Source: Burkholderia sp. E7m39 (GTDB lineage: Bacteria > Pseudomonadota > Gammaproteobacteria > Burkholderiales > Burkholderiaceae). From it: a DNA stretch of 64,000 bases. The DNA lies in NCBI GenBank assembly GCA_001319865.1, contig BBSL01000119.1:1-64000 (forward strand), given 5' to 3'. Made by a program: the position numbers and the translations under genes. The notes beneath the pieces are model-generated. The model saw only the letters and a list, made by a program, of their open reading frames with translations, made no database searches and had not been told where the DNA came from. Position 1 is the stretch's first letter; the number at the start of each line of letters is the position of its first letter. This document shows positions 37,818-46,813 of the stretch, piece by piece.

Positions 37818-38393
37818 ATGGATGAACTACTTGGGCGCGCTTGGTGGATGCTCATTCTGCGCGGCACCGTAGCGCTGCTGTTCGGCACACTGGCCTTATT
37901 CTGGCCCGGTCTTACTCTTCTCCTGCTCATCACCTTGTTTAGCGCTTACGCAATCGCCAGCGGCCTTGTCGCGATTGTCGCCGCCGTCCGCTACCGCGCG
38001 ACGCACGGCGGCTGGTGGGTGCCCTTGCTGCTCGGCATCTGCAGTGTCGCCGCCGGAGTAATAGCCGCGTTGGTGCCGGGCATGACCGCGCTCGTGCTGG
38101 TCGCCGTAATCGGCGCAAACGCGATTGTCACCGGCGTATTCGATCTGATCGCAGCAACGCGGCTGCACCGGCGCGTGCGCAATGCGTGGATGCTGGTGGT
38201 GACAGGCGTGTTGTCGGTGCTTTTCGGCATCTTCGTGTTGGTCTTTCCGGGCGCCGGCGCACTAGCGCTCGTCTGGCTGATCGGCGTGTATGCGTTGTTT
38301 ACGGGCGCGTTGCTGCTCGTACTTGGCATCACTGCGCGTGCCTGGCACCACGACGGCCTGACCGGCGAGCCACACGCACCGTTGCATCCGTGA
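37818..38393 (+). CDS. HdeD/DUF308-family membrane protein
   Basis: A 191-residue inner-membrane protein with six predicted helices in three DUF308-type repeats, beginning 'WWMLILRGTVALLFGTLALF' and including 'WWVPLLLGICSVAAGVIAAL' and 'AWMLVVTGVLSVLFGIFVLVF'. HdeD is linked to acid resistance at high cell density in enteric bacteria, and an hdeD gene is a standard part of the transmissible locus of stress tolerance. It is 159 bases upstream of hsp20 on the same strand. Confidence 0.9.
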   Translation: MDELLGRAWWMLILRGTVALLFGTLALFWPGLTLLLLITLFSAYAIASGLVAIVAAVRYRATHGGWWVPLLLGICSVAAGVIAALVPGMTALVLVAVIGANAIVTGVFDLIAATRLHRRVRNAWMLVVTGVLSVLFGIFVLVFPGAGALALVWLIGVYALFTGALLLVLGITARAWHHDGLTGEPHAPLHP

Positions 38394-38552
38394 ACGCATC
38401 GGTCACGGGCATTCGTGTGTCAGACCGTCAAACCTGCGGGCGATGCCGCGCGGGCCGCGGGTTGGCATCAGGAGGCCGAATGGACCTCCCGTCATCGCCC
38501 GTGGTCCAGCCTCGAACCGTGGTACTGGCGAACCTCACGTAAGGAGAATCAT

Positions 38553-39182
38553 ATGGCTCTGGATCTCGACAGATGGAATCCGTTCCGGTTTTTACGTTCA
38601 CACGTGCAAAAAGGCGCATCCGACCAGGCGGGTGCGCCGCGCACCGGTCAGCAAAGCACCCGGCAAGACGCGCAACAGACTGGCACGCAAACGGGTGACG
38701 GGACGCCGATGAACGTTGGTGCCGCGTCGGCATCGCTTGCGGCTCCTAACTGGCCGCTGCCCGATCCGATTCATCTTTTCGCCGAATTGATCCGCGATCC
38801 GTTCGGAGGGCGCGGACCGCTCGGAAGCTGGTTCGGCGACTTCAGCGCGAGCGAGTTTCAACCGCGAATCGACGTCACCGATGAAGGCGACGCACTGCGT
38901 ATCGTCGCTGAATTGCCGGGCATGACGCGCGACGACGTCGAACTCGAAGTGGTAGACGACATGCTGATCGTGAGTGGCGACAAGCGCTTTGAATCGTCTA
39001 GCGAAGAGCAGGGATGCTATCGGGTCGAGCGGTCGTTCGGACATTTTCAGCGCGCGGTCCCGCTGCCCGCGGGCGTCGATCTCGACCGGGCAGAGGCCCG
39101 ATTTGAAAACGGCGTGCTGACGCTGCGTGTCCCCAAAGCGGCCGGAGAACCGGCAGCGAAGCGGCGCATCGAGATCAAGTGA
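38553..39182 (+). CDS. Small heat-shock protein, Hsp20/alpha-crystallin family
   Basis: A 209-residue ATP-independent holdase. AAGGAG (38541-38546) lies 6 bases before the ATG at 38553. Residues 1-100 are a long variable N-terminal arm rich in Gln, Thr and Gly. The alpha-crystallin domain (about 100-195) has 'FQPRIDVTDEGDALRIVAEL' and 'FENGVLTLRVPKAAGEPA'. A C-terminal IxI-type motif appears as RRIEIK. The arm is longer than in most bacterial Hsp20s (140-160 residues total). It is placed between HdeD and ClpK, as in heat-resistance islands; it would hold unfolded clients for the disaggregase. Confidence 0.92.
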   Translation: MALDLDRWNPFRFLRSHVQKGASDQAGAPRTGQQSTRQDAQQTGTQTGDGTPMNVGAASASLAAPNWPLPDPIHLFAELIRDPFGGRGPLGSWFGDFSASEFQPRIDVTDEGDALRIVAELPGMTRDDVELEVVDDMLIVSGDKRFESSSEEQGCYRVERSFGHFQRAVPLPAGVDLDRAEARFENGVLTLRVPKAAGEPAAKRRIEIK

Positions 39183-39539
39183 CACCATCCGTCAGCGATG
39201 GAACTGGTCAGTTTGCGGGCGCTGACGGTCGCGCTCGGACTTGCATTCGAAGAACCCGGACGGCAACGGCTGGAGCCTCATATCGAGCACTCGAGCATCC
39301 CGAGCATATCAATCGGAGCGAGCACGCTGCACTACCTGCTGCGGTTGGCACCGCGCGATGAATCGATGTGCCGGCCAACGCGACAAAGGACGATGGGATT
39401 CGCGTGAATCGTTTCGAATGCCGCGCGAACCCAGCGCGCAAACCAGGCGGAATTAGCAGCGAAACAGATATTTTCCACCCACCCACCAACCACCGCCCGC
39501 GCGGGAAGCGATGTCCGCACGGACGAAAAGGAGATCATC
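39183..39539. other. Stretch between hsp20 and clpK
   Basis: About 357 bases. One 69-codon plus-strand open frame (39198-39407, MELVSLRALTVALGLAFEEP...) starts 16 bases after hsp20. Its peptide is not recognised and I do not call it. GGAG before 39540 is the clpK ribosome binding site. Confidence 0.4.
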
Positions 39540-42374
39540 ATGGCCGAGTGTAGCGTTTGTGGAAGACCCGCAACCTCACAGATCACGATCACCGAAAACG
39601 GTCAACGCCGCCAGCTGATGCTGTGCGATGAGCACTACATGGAGTTCATGGCGCGCAATCAGCGCCACCTTTCGCCGCTCGAGTCCCTCTTTCACGGCGG
39701 ACTGTTCGACAGTCTGTTCGACGACATGTGGCCGCAGAGGGAAAGCGGCCGCGGTACCCGGTTCATCGGACCCTCGAGCGGACAATCCGGCGGCGCGGAT
39801 CAGGGTACCGCCGCCGGCAGCGGGCAAATGCGCGAGTCAGCGGGCGCACAACAAGGCGGCCGCGCACGCCGGCATCGCCGGGCGCGTGAAGCGGTGGACC
39901 TGCAGACGTACCTGAGCCAGAGCGGTCTGGATCGCCTGCAAGCCGCAGCGCAAGCCGCGGTCGAATATGGCAAGAACGAAGTCGATACAGAACACCTGTT
40001 GCTGGCGCTTGCCGATAACAATGTGGTGCAGGAGATCCTGCGCGAATTCAAGCTTGATCCCGAAGAGATCAAGAAGACCATCGACCAGACCGCGCCGCGC
40101 GGCAGCCGCAAGGAGCCGGGCGACAACGAGCAGATCGGCGTGTCGCCGCGCGCCAAGAGTGCGCTGGAAAATGCGTTGAGGTCGTCGCTGGAACTGGGTC
40201 ACAGCTATGTCGGACCAGAGCACATTCTGATTGGGCTCGTCGAGGAAGAAGACGGCTTTGCAGGTGAATTGCTGCGCAAGCTCGGGCTGTCGCCACAATC
40301 GATGCGGCAAAAAGCAGTCAAGGTGGTCGGCAAGGGTGCCGAAGACGGCAAGATGGACGACCGCTCCACCACGCCCACGCTCGACAAGTACGCGCGCGAT
40401 CTCAGCGCGCTTGCGCGTCAAGGCAAGCTCGATCCCGTGATCGGCCGTGACAAGGAAATCGAAACTACCATTGAAGTGCTCGCGCGGCGGCGCAAGAACA
40501 ATCCCGTGCTGATCGGCGAACCCGGTGTGGGCAAGACCGCGATCGTCGAAGGTCTGGCGCAACGCATTGCTCAGGACCAGGTGCCGGAAGTGCTGCGCGG
40601 CAAGCGTGTGGTCGAACTGAATATCAATAGCGTCGTGGCTGGCGCGAAGTATCGCGGCGAGTTCGAGGAGCGCGTCAAGCAGGTACTGGATGAGATCATC
40701 GAGAACCAGGACCGTCTGGTTGTATTTATCGACGAACTGCATACGATTGTCGGCGCCGGTCAGGGCGGCGGCGAAGGCGGCCTCGATATCGGCAATGTCT
40801 TCAAGCCAGCGCTCGCTCGCGGTGAGTTGCACCTCGTGGGCGCGACCACATTGAACGAATACCAGAAGTACATAGAAAAGGACTCGGCCTTGGAGCGGCG
40901 CTTTCAGCCCGTGATGGTGCCTGAACCCAGCGTCGAGGAAACGATCGAGATCCTGCGTGGTCTGCGTGACCGGCTCGAAGCACATCACAAGGTGAAAATT
41001 ACCGAAGAGGCGATTGCTGCAGCGGCAAGGCTCTCGGACCGCTACATCGCCGCACGCTTCTTGCCGGACAAGGCAATCGACTTGCTCGATCAGGCCGCCG
41101 CCCGCGTGCGCATTTCGTCGAATTCGCGTCCGCAGCCATTGCACGATATCGAGGCGAGCATCCGCCGCATCAAGCAGGAACAGGCCGCGGCCAGCGTTGC
41201 AAAGCAATTCGATAAGGCGAAGGAACTGGAAGAACAGCTCCTCGCGGAACAGAAGCGCCTGCATGAAGCCACCGAAACATGGAAGAAGGAGCGCGGCACC
41301 AGTTCGCAGGAAGTGACGGCGGAAGACATTGCGCAGATCGTTTCGTCGCTCACGGGTGTACCGGTATCTGAACTCACGGCCGAGGACCGTGAGAAGCTGT
41401 TGCGACTGGAAGACCATCTGAAGGAACGCGTGGTCGGGCAGGATGAAGCCGTCTCCGCGGTGGCCAAGGCGGTGCGGCTTTCGCGCGCCGGTTTGACAGA
41501 GGGCGGCAAGCCGACTGCAAGCTTCCTCTTCCTTGGGCCGACGGGCGTGGGTAAAACGGAACTCGCGAAGGCGCTAGCCGCATCGGTGTTCGGCGACGAG
41601 AACGCGCTGGTGCGCATCGACATGAGCGAATACTCCGAGCGTCACACGGTGGCGCGGCTGGTTGGCGCGCCGCCCGGATACGTCGGCTACGAGGAAGGCG
41701 GGCAACTCACCGAGCGCGTGCGGCGCAGGCCATATTGCGTTGTGTTGCTCGATGAAATCGAAAAGGCGAACTCGGAGGTGCACAACCTCCTGCTGCAACT
41801 GTTCGACGAAGGGCGGCTCACCGACGGCAAGGGACGTCTGGTGGATTTCACCAACACGATCATCATCGCGACCAGCAATATCGGCTCGCAACTGATCCAG
41901 GACAACATGAAGGCCGACTCGAAGCAACTCGACTACCCTGAACTGCGCGACCGGTTGATGGAAATGCTGCGGCATCATTTCAGGCCCGAGTTCTTGAACC
42001 GCGTCGACGAAGTCGTCGTGTTCCATGCGCTCGGCAAAGAGCAGATTCGCCGTATCGTCGACCTGCAACTTGCTCGCGTACGGCGTACGGCGCTCGCCCA
42101 AAACATCGATCTGTCATTCGACGACGCGTTGCGCGATCATCTTGCGCAGATCGGCTATGACCCCGAGTTCGGCGCGCGGATGCTCAAACGCAAGATCCGT
42201 CTTGAAGTGGAATCGCAACTCGCCGACGCGCTGCTGCGAGGCGACGTGCGCGATGGCGACAAGGTCACCATGACGTACGATTCGGGTTCACGCTCTGTGC
42301 GTGTGCAGAAAGGTGCCTCGCCCGCAGAAGCGCGCAGCGACGCGTCAGAGCAGGCAGCACCGGCACATGCATGA
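39540..42374 (+). CDS. clpK: ClpK/ClpG-type AAA+ disaggregase with zinc-binding N-terminus
   Basis: A 944-residue Hsp100 ATPase. Residues 1-35 carry CSVC...LCDEH (Cys4, Cys7, Cys29, His32), a likely zinc site. A glycine/glutamine-rich linker follows, then a Clp N-domain (about 118-265). NBD1 has Walker A GEPGVGKT (326-333) and Walker B VFIDE; a short coiled-coil middle domain lies at about 535-590; NBD2 has Walker A GPTGVGKT (666-673) and '[10 protein letters not shown]'. The segment after '[10 protein letters not shown]' lacks the IGF/VGF-type ClpP-binding loop, so it should act as a stand-alone disaggregase rather than a protease partner. This fits ClpG/ClpK of heat-resistance islands. ClpC-type function is less likely. 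Confidence 0.9.
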   Translation: MAECSVCGRPATSQITITENGQRRQLMLCDEHYMEFMARNQRHLSPLESLFHGGLFDSLFDDMWPQRESGRGTRFIGPSSGQSGGADQGTAAGSGQMRESAGAQQGGRARRHRRAREAVDLQTYLSQSGLDRLQAAAQAAVEYGKNEVDTEHLLLALADNNVVQEILREFKLDPEEIKKTIDQTAPRGSRKEPGDNEQIGVSPRAKSALENALRSSLELGHSYVGPEHILIGLVEEEDGFAGELLRKLGLSPQSMRQKAVKVVGKGAEDGKMDDRSTTPTLDKYARDLSALARQGKLDPVIGRDKEIETTIEVLARRRKNNPVLIGEPGVGKTAIVEGLAQRIAQDQVPEVLRGKRVVELNINSVVAGAKYRGEFEERVKQVLDEIIENQDRLVVFIDELHTIVGAGQGGGEGGLDIGNVFKPALARGELHLVGATTLNEYQKYIEKDSALERRFQPVMVPEPSVEETIEILRGLRDRLEAHHKVKITEEAIAAAARLSDRYIAARFLPDKAIDLLDQAAARVRISSNSRPQPLHDIEASIRRIKQEQAAASVAKQFDKAKELEEQLLAEQKRLHEATETWKKERGTSSQEVTAEDIAQIVSSLTGVPVSELTAEDREKLLRLEDHLKERVVGQDEAVSAVAKAVRLSRAGLTEGGKPTASFLFLGPTGVGKTELAKALAASVFGDENALVRIDMSEYSERHTVARLVGAPPGYVGYEEGGQLTERVRRRPYCVVLLDEIEKANSEVHNLLLQLFDEGRLTDGKGRLVDFTNTIIIATSNIGSQLIQDNMKADSKQLDYPELRDRLMEMLRHHFRPEFLNRVDEVVVFHALGKEQIRRIVDLQLARVRRTALAQNIDLSFDDALRDHLAQIGYDPEFGARMLKRKIRLEVESQLADALLRGDVRDGDKVTMTYDSGSRSVRVQKGASPAEARSDASEQAAPAHA

Positions 42375-42394
42375 CCTGGCGTGATTGAGAATGC

Positions 42395-42422
42395 GACGCC
42401 GCCCGCCCGTGGCGGGGGCGTC
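42395..42422 (+). terminator. Strong hairpin between convergent clpK and zinc-finger genes
   Basis: Left arm GACGCCGCCCGCC (42395-42407), loop CGT, right arm GGCGGGGGCGTC (42411-42422); 12 pairs with one bulged G. It sits 20 bases after the clpK stop and just before the end of the convergent gene, so it probably terminates both. There is no long T-run on either side. Confidence 0.6.
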
Positions 42423-42426
42423 GTCC

Positions 42427-42699
42427 TCACGATTCGAGTTCGCCTGCCACGACCTCGTCGCGATAGCACCAGATCCACGTTTCGCCGGGTTCGATTGAAC
42501 GTACGAGCGGATGACCGGTCGCGTGAAAATGCCTGCTTGCATGCCGGTTGGGCGACGAATCGCAGCAGCCGACGTGTCCGCAAGAAAGGCAAAGCCGCAA
42601 ATGTACCCACGGCTGGTTGAGCTTCACGCACTCCTCGCAATAGTCGATGGACGTGTGGAGAATGCGGGCTTGGCCCAGGTGCGTACAACCGGAGGTCAT
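42427..42699 (-). CDS. UBP-type zinc-finger protein
   Basis: A 90-residue protein consisting almost only of a ZnF-UBP domain: Cys/His ligands in 'CTHLG', 'CEECVK', 'LRLCLSCGHVGCCDSS' and 'HASRHFHATGHPL', ending with 'ETWIWCYRDEVV'. In eukaryotes the domain binds the ubiquitin C-terminus; in bacteria its role is unknown, but such stand-alone genes often sit beside thioredoxin-reductase-like genes, as here. It follows the flavoprotein gene by 58 bases. Confidence 0.9.
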   Translation of the reverse strand: MTSGCTHLGQARILHTSIDYCEECVKLNQPWVHLRLCLSCGHVGCCDSSPNRHASRHFHATGHPLVRSIEPGETWIWCYRDEVVAGELES

Positions 42700-42757
42700 G
42701 ATCGTGCTCCTCGGACAGGTATGCGCAGACGCGCGGGGATCAAGGTTGCGCTCGTGC

Positions 42758-44170
42758 TCAACTGCTATTCAGATAGCGATGCACCAGTGCCACGGCCATT
42801 GCCCCCTCGCCGACTGCCGACGCCACGCGCTTGATCGATGCATGACGCACGTCGCCCGCCGCGAATACGCCGGGCATACTCGTTTCCAGATGCAGCGGCG
42901 CGCGTTCGAGAGGCCAATTCAGGTTCGCCCGATATTCCTGCAGGTCGGGACCGGTTACGAGGTAGCCGGCTTCATCGCGAACGATGCCGACCTCCTGCGC
43001 CCATTGCGTCTGCGGCACGCCGCCAATGCAGACGAATAGCCAATTCGTTCTTACCGTGCGGGCTTGGGCGGTTCGGACATCGGTCAGCGTGATCTCCTGT
43101 AACGCGTCGCCGCCAGCGAGCGCAGTCACTTCGGTGCACGTGCACACTTCAATGTTCGACGCCGATGTGATGCGATCCACCAGGTAGTGTGACAACGTGT
43201 TCTTGAGCGATGCGTCGCGCACGAGCATATAGACGCGGTTGGCAGACTGCGAAAAGTGCATGGCGGCCTGTCCCGCTGAATTGCCGCCGCCCACGACATA
43301 TACGTCTTCGCCATGGATCAGCGCAGCCTCACTGGCGCCAGCGCCGTAATAAAGGCCAGCGCCGAGAAAGCGCTCTTCACCTGCCAGGCCTAGCGTGCGA
43401 TATGCCACGCCCGTCGCGCAGATACACGTGCGCGCTGTAATACGCGTGCCGTCTTCCAGATACACGATGCCCTGGCCCGGCGGGAACTCCGCGTGCACGC
43501 CGGCGCGCGCCAACAGGATTTCGGCGCCGAACTTGATGGCCTGTTCGTGTGCCCGTTCAGCGAGCTGCGCGCCGCTCACGCCTTGTGGGAAGCCCAGATA
43601 GTTCTCGATCTTCGAACTGCTGCCTGCCTGACCGCCCAATGCCCAGCGCTCCACCAGGACGGTATGCAGTCCTTCCGATGCACCGTACACCGCGGCGCTC
43701 AATCCCGCCGGTCCTGCGCCGTAGATCGCGAGATCGTAGGCTTCACGGGATGGACTCGAAAACCAGCCGAGCTTCTCGGTGATTTGCCGGATGGTCGGAC
43801 ATTCGAGCCGCGTTCCGTCGTGGAAAACGCACACGGGCAGGCGCGAGTCGGAAAGATGCTGCACGTGCGCCAATTCCTCCGCTTCCTTATCGCTGCCCAG
43901 TTCGATCCATTCGAACGGTATGTCGGAGCGATGCAGGAAGTCGCGTATCGCGTAGCCATGTGCGCTGCGCATGCGTCCATAGATCCTGACCATGAATATG
44001 CTATCCACCTTTGAGGACGTCACGACCTTGTTTCGTTTTCTCGCGCGCTTCACGAGCACGCGGCCGCTCGGGAATAACGGCGGCACGTATTCGTGTAGCG
44101 TAAGTGAATTGGAATTTGGTGTCTTTCGAGAAACTGCCGGTTTTTGCTGGTTTTCGCTGATGGGTTGCAT
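42758..44170 (-). CDS. Thioredoxin-reductase-like FAD/NAD(P)H oxidoreductase with degenerate N-terminal glutaredoxin domain
   Basis: About 470 residues. ATG 44170 overlaps the TGA of the preceding small gene (TGATG), supporting this start. The first 140 residues include a glutaredoxin/thioredoxin-like segment ('MVRIYGRMRSAHGYAIRDFL' and 'SDSRLPVCVFHDG') in which the redox CxxC is replaced. The reductase part has the FAD motif 'IYGAGPAGLSAAVYGASEGL', the NAD(P)H motif 'VVGGGNSAGQAA' and 'GVFAAGDVRH'. The CATC motif of thioredoxin reductase is absent, so it cannot use the usual dithiol relay. Its true acceptor is unknown. It is part of the minus-strand stress operon. Confidence 0.87.
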   Translation of the reverse strand: MQPISENQQKPAVSRKTPNSNSLTLHEYVPPLFPSGRVLVKRARKRNKVVTSSKVDSIFMVRIYGRMRSAHGYAIRDFLHRSDIPFEWIELGSDKEAEELAHVQHLSDSRLPVCVFHDGTRLECPTIRQITEKLGWFSSPSREAYDLAIYGAGPAGLSAAVYGASEGLHTVLVERWALGGQAGSSSKIENYLGFPQGVSGAQLAERAHEQAIKFGAEILLARAGVHAEFPPGQGIVYLEDGTRITARTCICATGVAYRTLGLAGEERFLGAGLYYGAGASEAALIHGEDVYVVGGGNSAGQAAMHFSQSANRVYMLVRDASLKNTLSHYLVDRITSASNIEVCTCTEVTALAGGDALQEITLTDVRTAQARTVRTNWLFVCIGGVPQTQWAQEVGIVRDEAGYLVTGPDLQEYRANLNWPLERAPLHLETSMPGVFAAGDVRHASIKRVASAVGEGAMAVALVHRYLNSS

Positions 44171-44409
44171 CACATCGGGTTGTGTGATTCTTCCAGCTTG
44201 TGATCGACAAAACGCGTGCCCCATTCGATGCCGTCGCGGACTGCCTCATCCTGCGTAAGCCATTCCGGCTGAACCGTCTCCGGACGGAATTCGACGACGG
44301 GGCTATCGGCACGGCGCACACTCACCTTCGCCTGCCACGCGCCATATGCATTCTGCTCCGGCTGTACCGCGATCTCGTAGCCTCGATGCTCAAACACGTG
44401 CGTGCCCAT
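44170..44409 (-). CDS. Small conserved protein (DUF6566-like)
   Basis: A 79-residue protein, 'GTHVFEHRGYEIAVQPEQN', with a tryptophan and 'AVRDGIEWGTRFVDHKLEE' at the end. The layout resembles small Burkholderiaceae proteins (DUF6566-type) of unknown role. No signal peptide or membrane segment. The stop overlaps the start of the flavoprotein gene by one base, so translation is likely coupled. Family assignment is tentative. Confidence 0.7.
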   Translation of the reverse strand: MGTHVFEHRGYEIAVQPEQNAYGAWQAKVSVRRADSPVVEFRPETVQPEWLTQDEAVRDGIEWGTRFVDHKLEESHNPM

Positions 44410-44436
44410 GAGTGGCTCCCGTTTCGTATCGACGCG

Positions 44437-44679
44437 TCAATCTGGCAGCACGAACTCGGTGCGCATGTCTTCGATCACCTTGTGGACATGATGTGCGCAA
44501 TCTGCGCCGAGATCGTTGAGCGGCACCAAGTTCCAGTTGCGGCCGGATGCGTCGGGCGGGTGCCGCTCCGGTAGCGGGATGCGCACCCGCAAAGCGCCCG
44601 GCACGTCAACGGCGATTTTTGCTACGCGATTCTGCAGTTCGTCGCGAATCTGCTCAGCGGTTCGAACAGTCTTCGGCAT
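44437..44679 (-). CDS. Small hypothetical protein
   Basis: An 80-residue protein starting at ATG 44679, with AGGGAGG (44687-44693) 7 bases upstream; the frame is open a little further, but that start has no site. It begins 'PKTVRTAEQIRDELQNRVAK' and carries two His residues in 'CAHHVHKVIEDM'. I do not recognise the family. It is the first gene of a four-gene minus-strand set ending with the zinc-finger gene. Confidence 0.65.
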   Translation of the reverse strand: MPKTVRTAEQIRDELQNRVAKIAVDVPGALRVRIPLPERHPPDASGRNWNLVPLNDLGADCAHHVHKVIEDMRTEFVLPD

Positions 44680-45045
44680 CGGTTTGCCTCCCTCGATCGT
44701 ACGTCCCAATCGTCACTGAATAGCGCATACCTGCATCCTGCGTGAGCATGCGCCGACGATGCTTTAAGTCTAGTCGCTAATCCGGGGATGTACGGATTAG
44801 CGCTCCGTGATGTGGACTGCATCGTGGGAAAGCGCGTGCGGTCTTGTCCGGGAATTCATGCGTAGAGCAGGATTAGCAACATGAGAGCAATTCGAAAGAA
44901 CCGCTCATATCGCTGCATCATCGTGACTCAAGGAAGTCGAAGTAATCCATCCGCAATCTATGCGGCGAATGGCGAGTATCACGGCCTCAGCGACTTCCTG
45001 TTGCATCGCTCCAGAGTGGGCGGCCCCGGGTAGCGATGCCGATAA

Positions 45046-45180
45046 TCGCCTGCGACGGATATCGCTTGACGTGACTAATGCCGCTGAGTTGGAGAGCGCT
45101 GTCGAAGCGGCGCATCGGAATTCGGAGTCGTCGACGTGCTCGTGAACAATGCGACGTTCGTTGAAGCGCCTCTATCGGCA
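45046..45180 (+). pseudogene. Short-chain dehydrogenase remnant
   Basis: One frame reads RISLDVTNAAELESAVEAAH, the usual stretch before the SDR NNAG motif. After about 45118 another frame continues as FGVVDVLVNNATFVEAPL, the NNA motif itself. One lost base explains the join. The Rossmann start (TGxxxGxG) and the catalytic YxxxK region are not found, so this is a decayed fragment. The rest of 44694-45229 shows nothing else. Confidence 0.65.
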
Positions 45181-45229
45181 CCGTCATCTCGCGTACGCCC
45201 GAGTTCCGGGCAAAGCGTACGCGCATGCG

Positions 45230-46576
45230 TCATTTGCCTGCCGGCGCGATATCGGCCGATTCGACGTTGTTGCGCGGCGCGACTCGCCATATCGCGTTAC
45301 CGACGTCGTCAGCCACGAGCAAGGCCCCGTGCGCGTCCAGCGCCACGCCAACAGGTCGACCGACGGCGTGGCCGTCTGCCGTCAGAAAGCCGCTCAGGAA
45401 ATCCTCCGGTACGCCAGCGGGTTTTCCATTAGCAAATGGCACGAACACCACTTTGTAGCCTGTACGGGGTTTCCGGTTCCATGATCCATGCTGGCCAATA
45501 AATGCGCCTCCTCGATAACGAGGCGGGAACAGCGTGCGATCGTAAAACACCAGACCTAGCGAAGCCGTATGATTGCCGAGCGCATAGTCAGGCACAATGG
45601 CCTTTGCGACCCTATCCGGGCGTTGCGGTTTGACGCGGGTGTCGATGTGCTGGCCGTAATAGCTGTATGGAAAGCCGTAGAACGCCCCGTCTTTTACTGC
45701 TGTCATGTAGTCGGGAACGAGGTTGTTACCGAGATCGTCCCGTTCGTTGACTGCTGCCCACAATGCGCCGCTATCCGGTTGCCACGAGAGGCCATTGGGG
45801 TTGCGCAGACCTGTCGCGTAGGTCCGCAAGCGTCCATTGTCCACATCGAACTCGAGGATTCGCGCTCGGCCTTCTTCGGCGTCGATTCCATTTTCCGCGG
45901 CGTTGCTGTTCGATCCCACCGTGATGTACAGATGCTTGCCGGAGCGATCGGCGACAATATTCTTGGTCCAGTGATGATTGATCGGCCCGGCAGGCAAATC
46001 GGCAACCTTGACGCCGGGGCTTGTAATCTCGGTCGCGCCTGTCACATAGTCGAAACGCAGCAGAGCGTCCGTATCGGCAACATAGAGTTGATTGCCAATG
46101 AGCGCCATCCCGAACGGCGAGTGCAGGTGGCGCAGAAACACCGTCTGCATCCTCGCGACGCCGCTGCCGTCCGCGTCGCGCAACAGCACGATGCGATCGG
46201 GGCTCGGCACACCGGCGCCTGCGCGCTTCATGACCTGCTTTCTGACCCAGCCGAACAGACCACTGCCTTCATCGTGTTCGCTTGGCGCGTTGCTTTCCGC
46301 TGCCAGTACATCGCCATTGGGCAGCGTATAAAGCCAGCGCGGGTGCGCGAGGCCACCGGCAAACTCGGTAACGGCAAAGCCGGCCGGAGCGGTGGGCATA
46401 AAACCGTCGGGGCGGCGCTGAACGGGCGCGATGTTGACCATCGGAATCAACGACGATTCCGGAGCCGGCAAGGCGGGCGACGTGCCGAAGCCCGCATCGC
46501 TCGAATCTGATGGTCCGATCGCGCAGGCGGCCAGCGGCAAAACCATTAAGACGGCCAGACGGTTTAGCAGGCGCAT
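45230..46576 (-). CDS. Sorbosone dehydrogenase-family lipoprotein (PQQ-type beta-propeller)
   Basis: A 448-residue protein with a lipoprotein signal (MRLLNRLAVLMVLPLAAC, Cys18). The mature part is a six-bladed propeller related to soluble glucose/L-sorbosone dehydrogenases: 'FAGGLAHPRWLYTLPNGDVL', 'LYITVGSNSNAAENG', 'GLRNPNGLSWQPDSGALWAA', 'FIGQHGSWNRKPRTGYKVVF'. The His and Arg residues typical of the PQQ site are plausible in these blocks. It probably oxidises aldoses or related sugars in the periplasm. No PQQ synthesis gene is in the window. Confidence 0.88.
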   Translation of the reverse strand: MRLLNRLAVLMVLPLAACAIGPSDSSDAGFGTSPALPAPESSLIPMVNIAPVQRRPDGFMPTAPAGFAVTEFAGGLAHPRWLYTLPNGDVLAAESNAPSEHDEGSGLFGWVRKQVMKRAGAGVPSPDRIVLLRDADGSGVARMQTVFLRHLHSPFGMALIGNQLYVADTDALLRFDYVTGATEITSPGVKVADLPAGPINHHWTKNIVADRSGKHLYITVGSNSNAAENGIDAEEGRARILEFDVDNGRLRTYATGLRNPNGLSWQPDSGALWAAVNERDDLGNNLVPDYMTAVKDGAFYGFPYSYYGQHIDTRVKPQRPDRVAKAIVPDYALGNHTASLGLVFYDRTLFPPRYRGGAFIGQHGSWNRKPRTGYKVVFVPFANGKPAGVPEDFLSGFLTADGHAVGRPVGVALDAHGALLVADDVGNAIWRVAPRNNVESADIAPAGK

Positions 46577-46813
46577 GTGAGTGCCGAACGATGAGCGTTG
46601 ATTGCCGATGCATTGGAGATAGCAAGAACCCGGCCCGTGGCGCGGTCGGCTTCAAGCGGTGCAAGAGATGCGACGCCCGAATCCCCATCCGACAACATGC
46701 AACACACACGCATATTTCCCGAGTACTGCTGACCGGCCGGACGGTTCCTCCCGTGGCCGCGAAATCTGAAATCGAGCAAAATCGTGTCCAGAGATCGGGA
46801 CAGGGGAGTCAAC

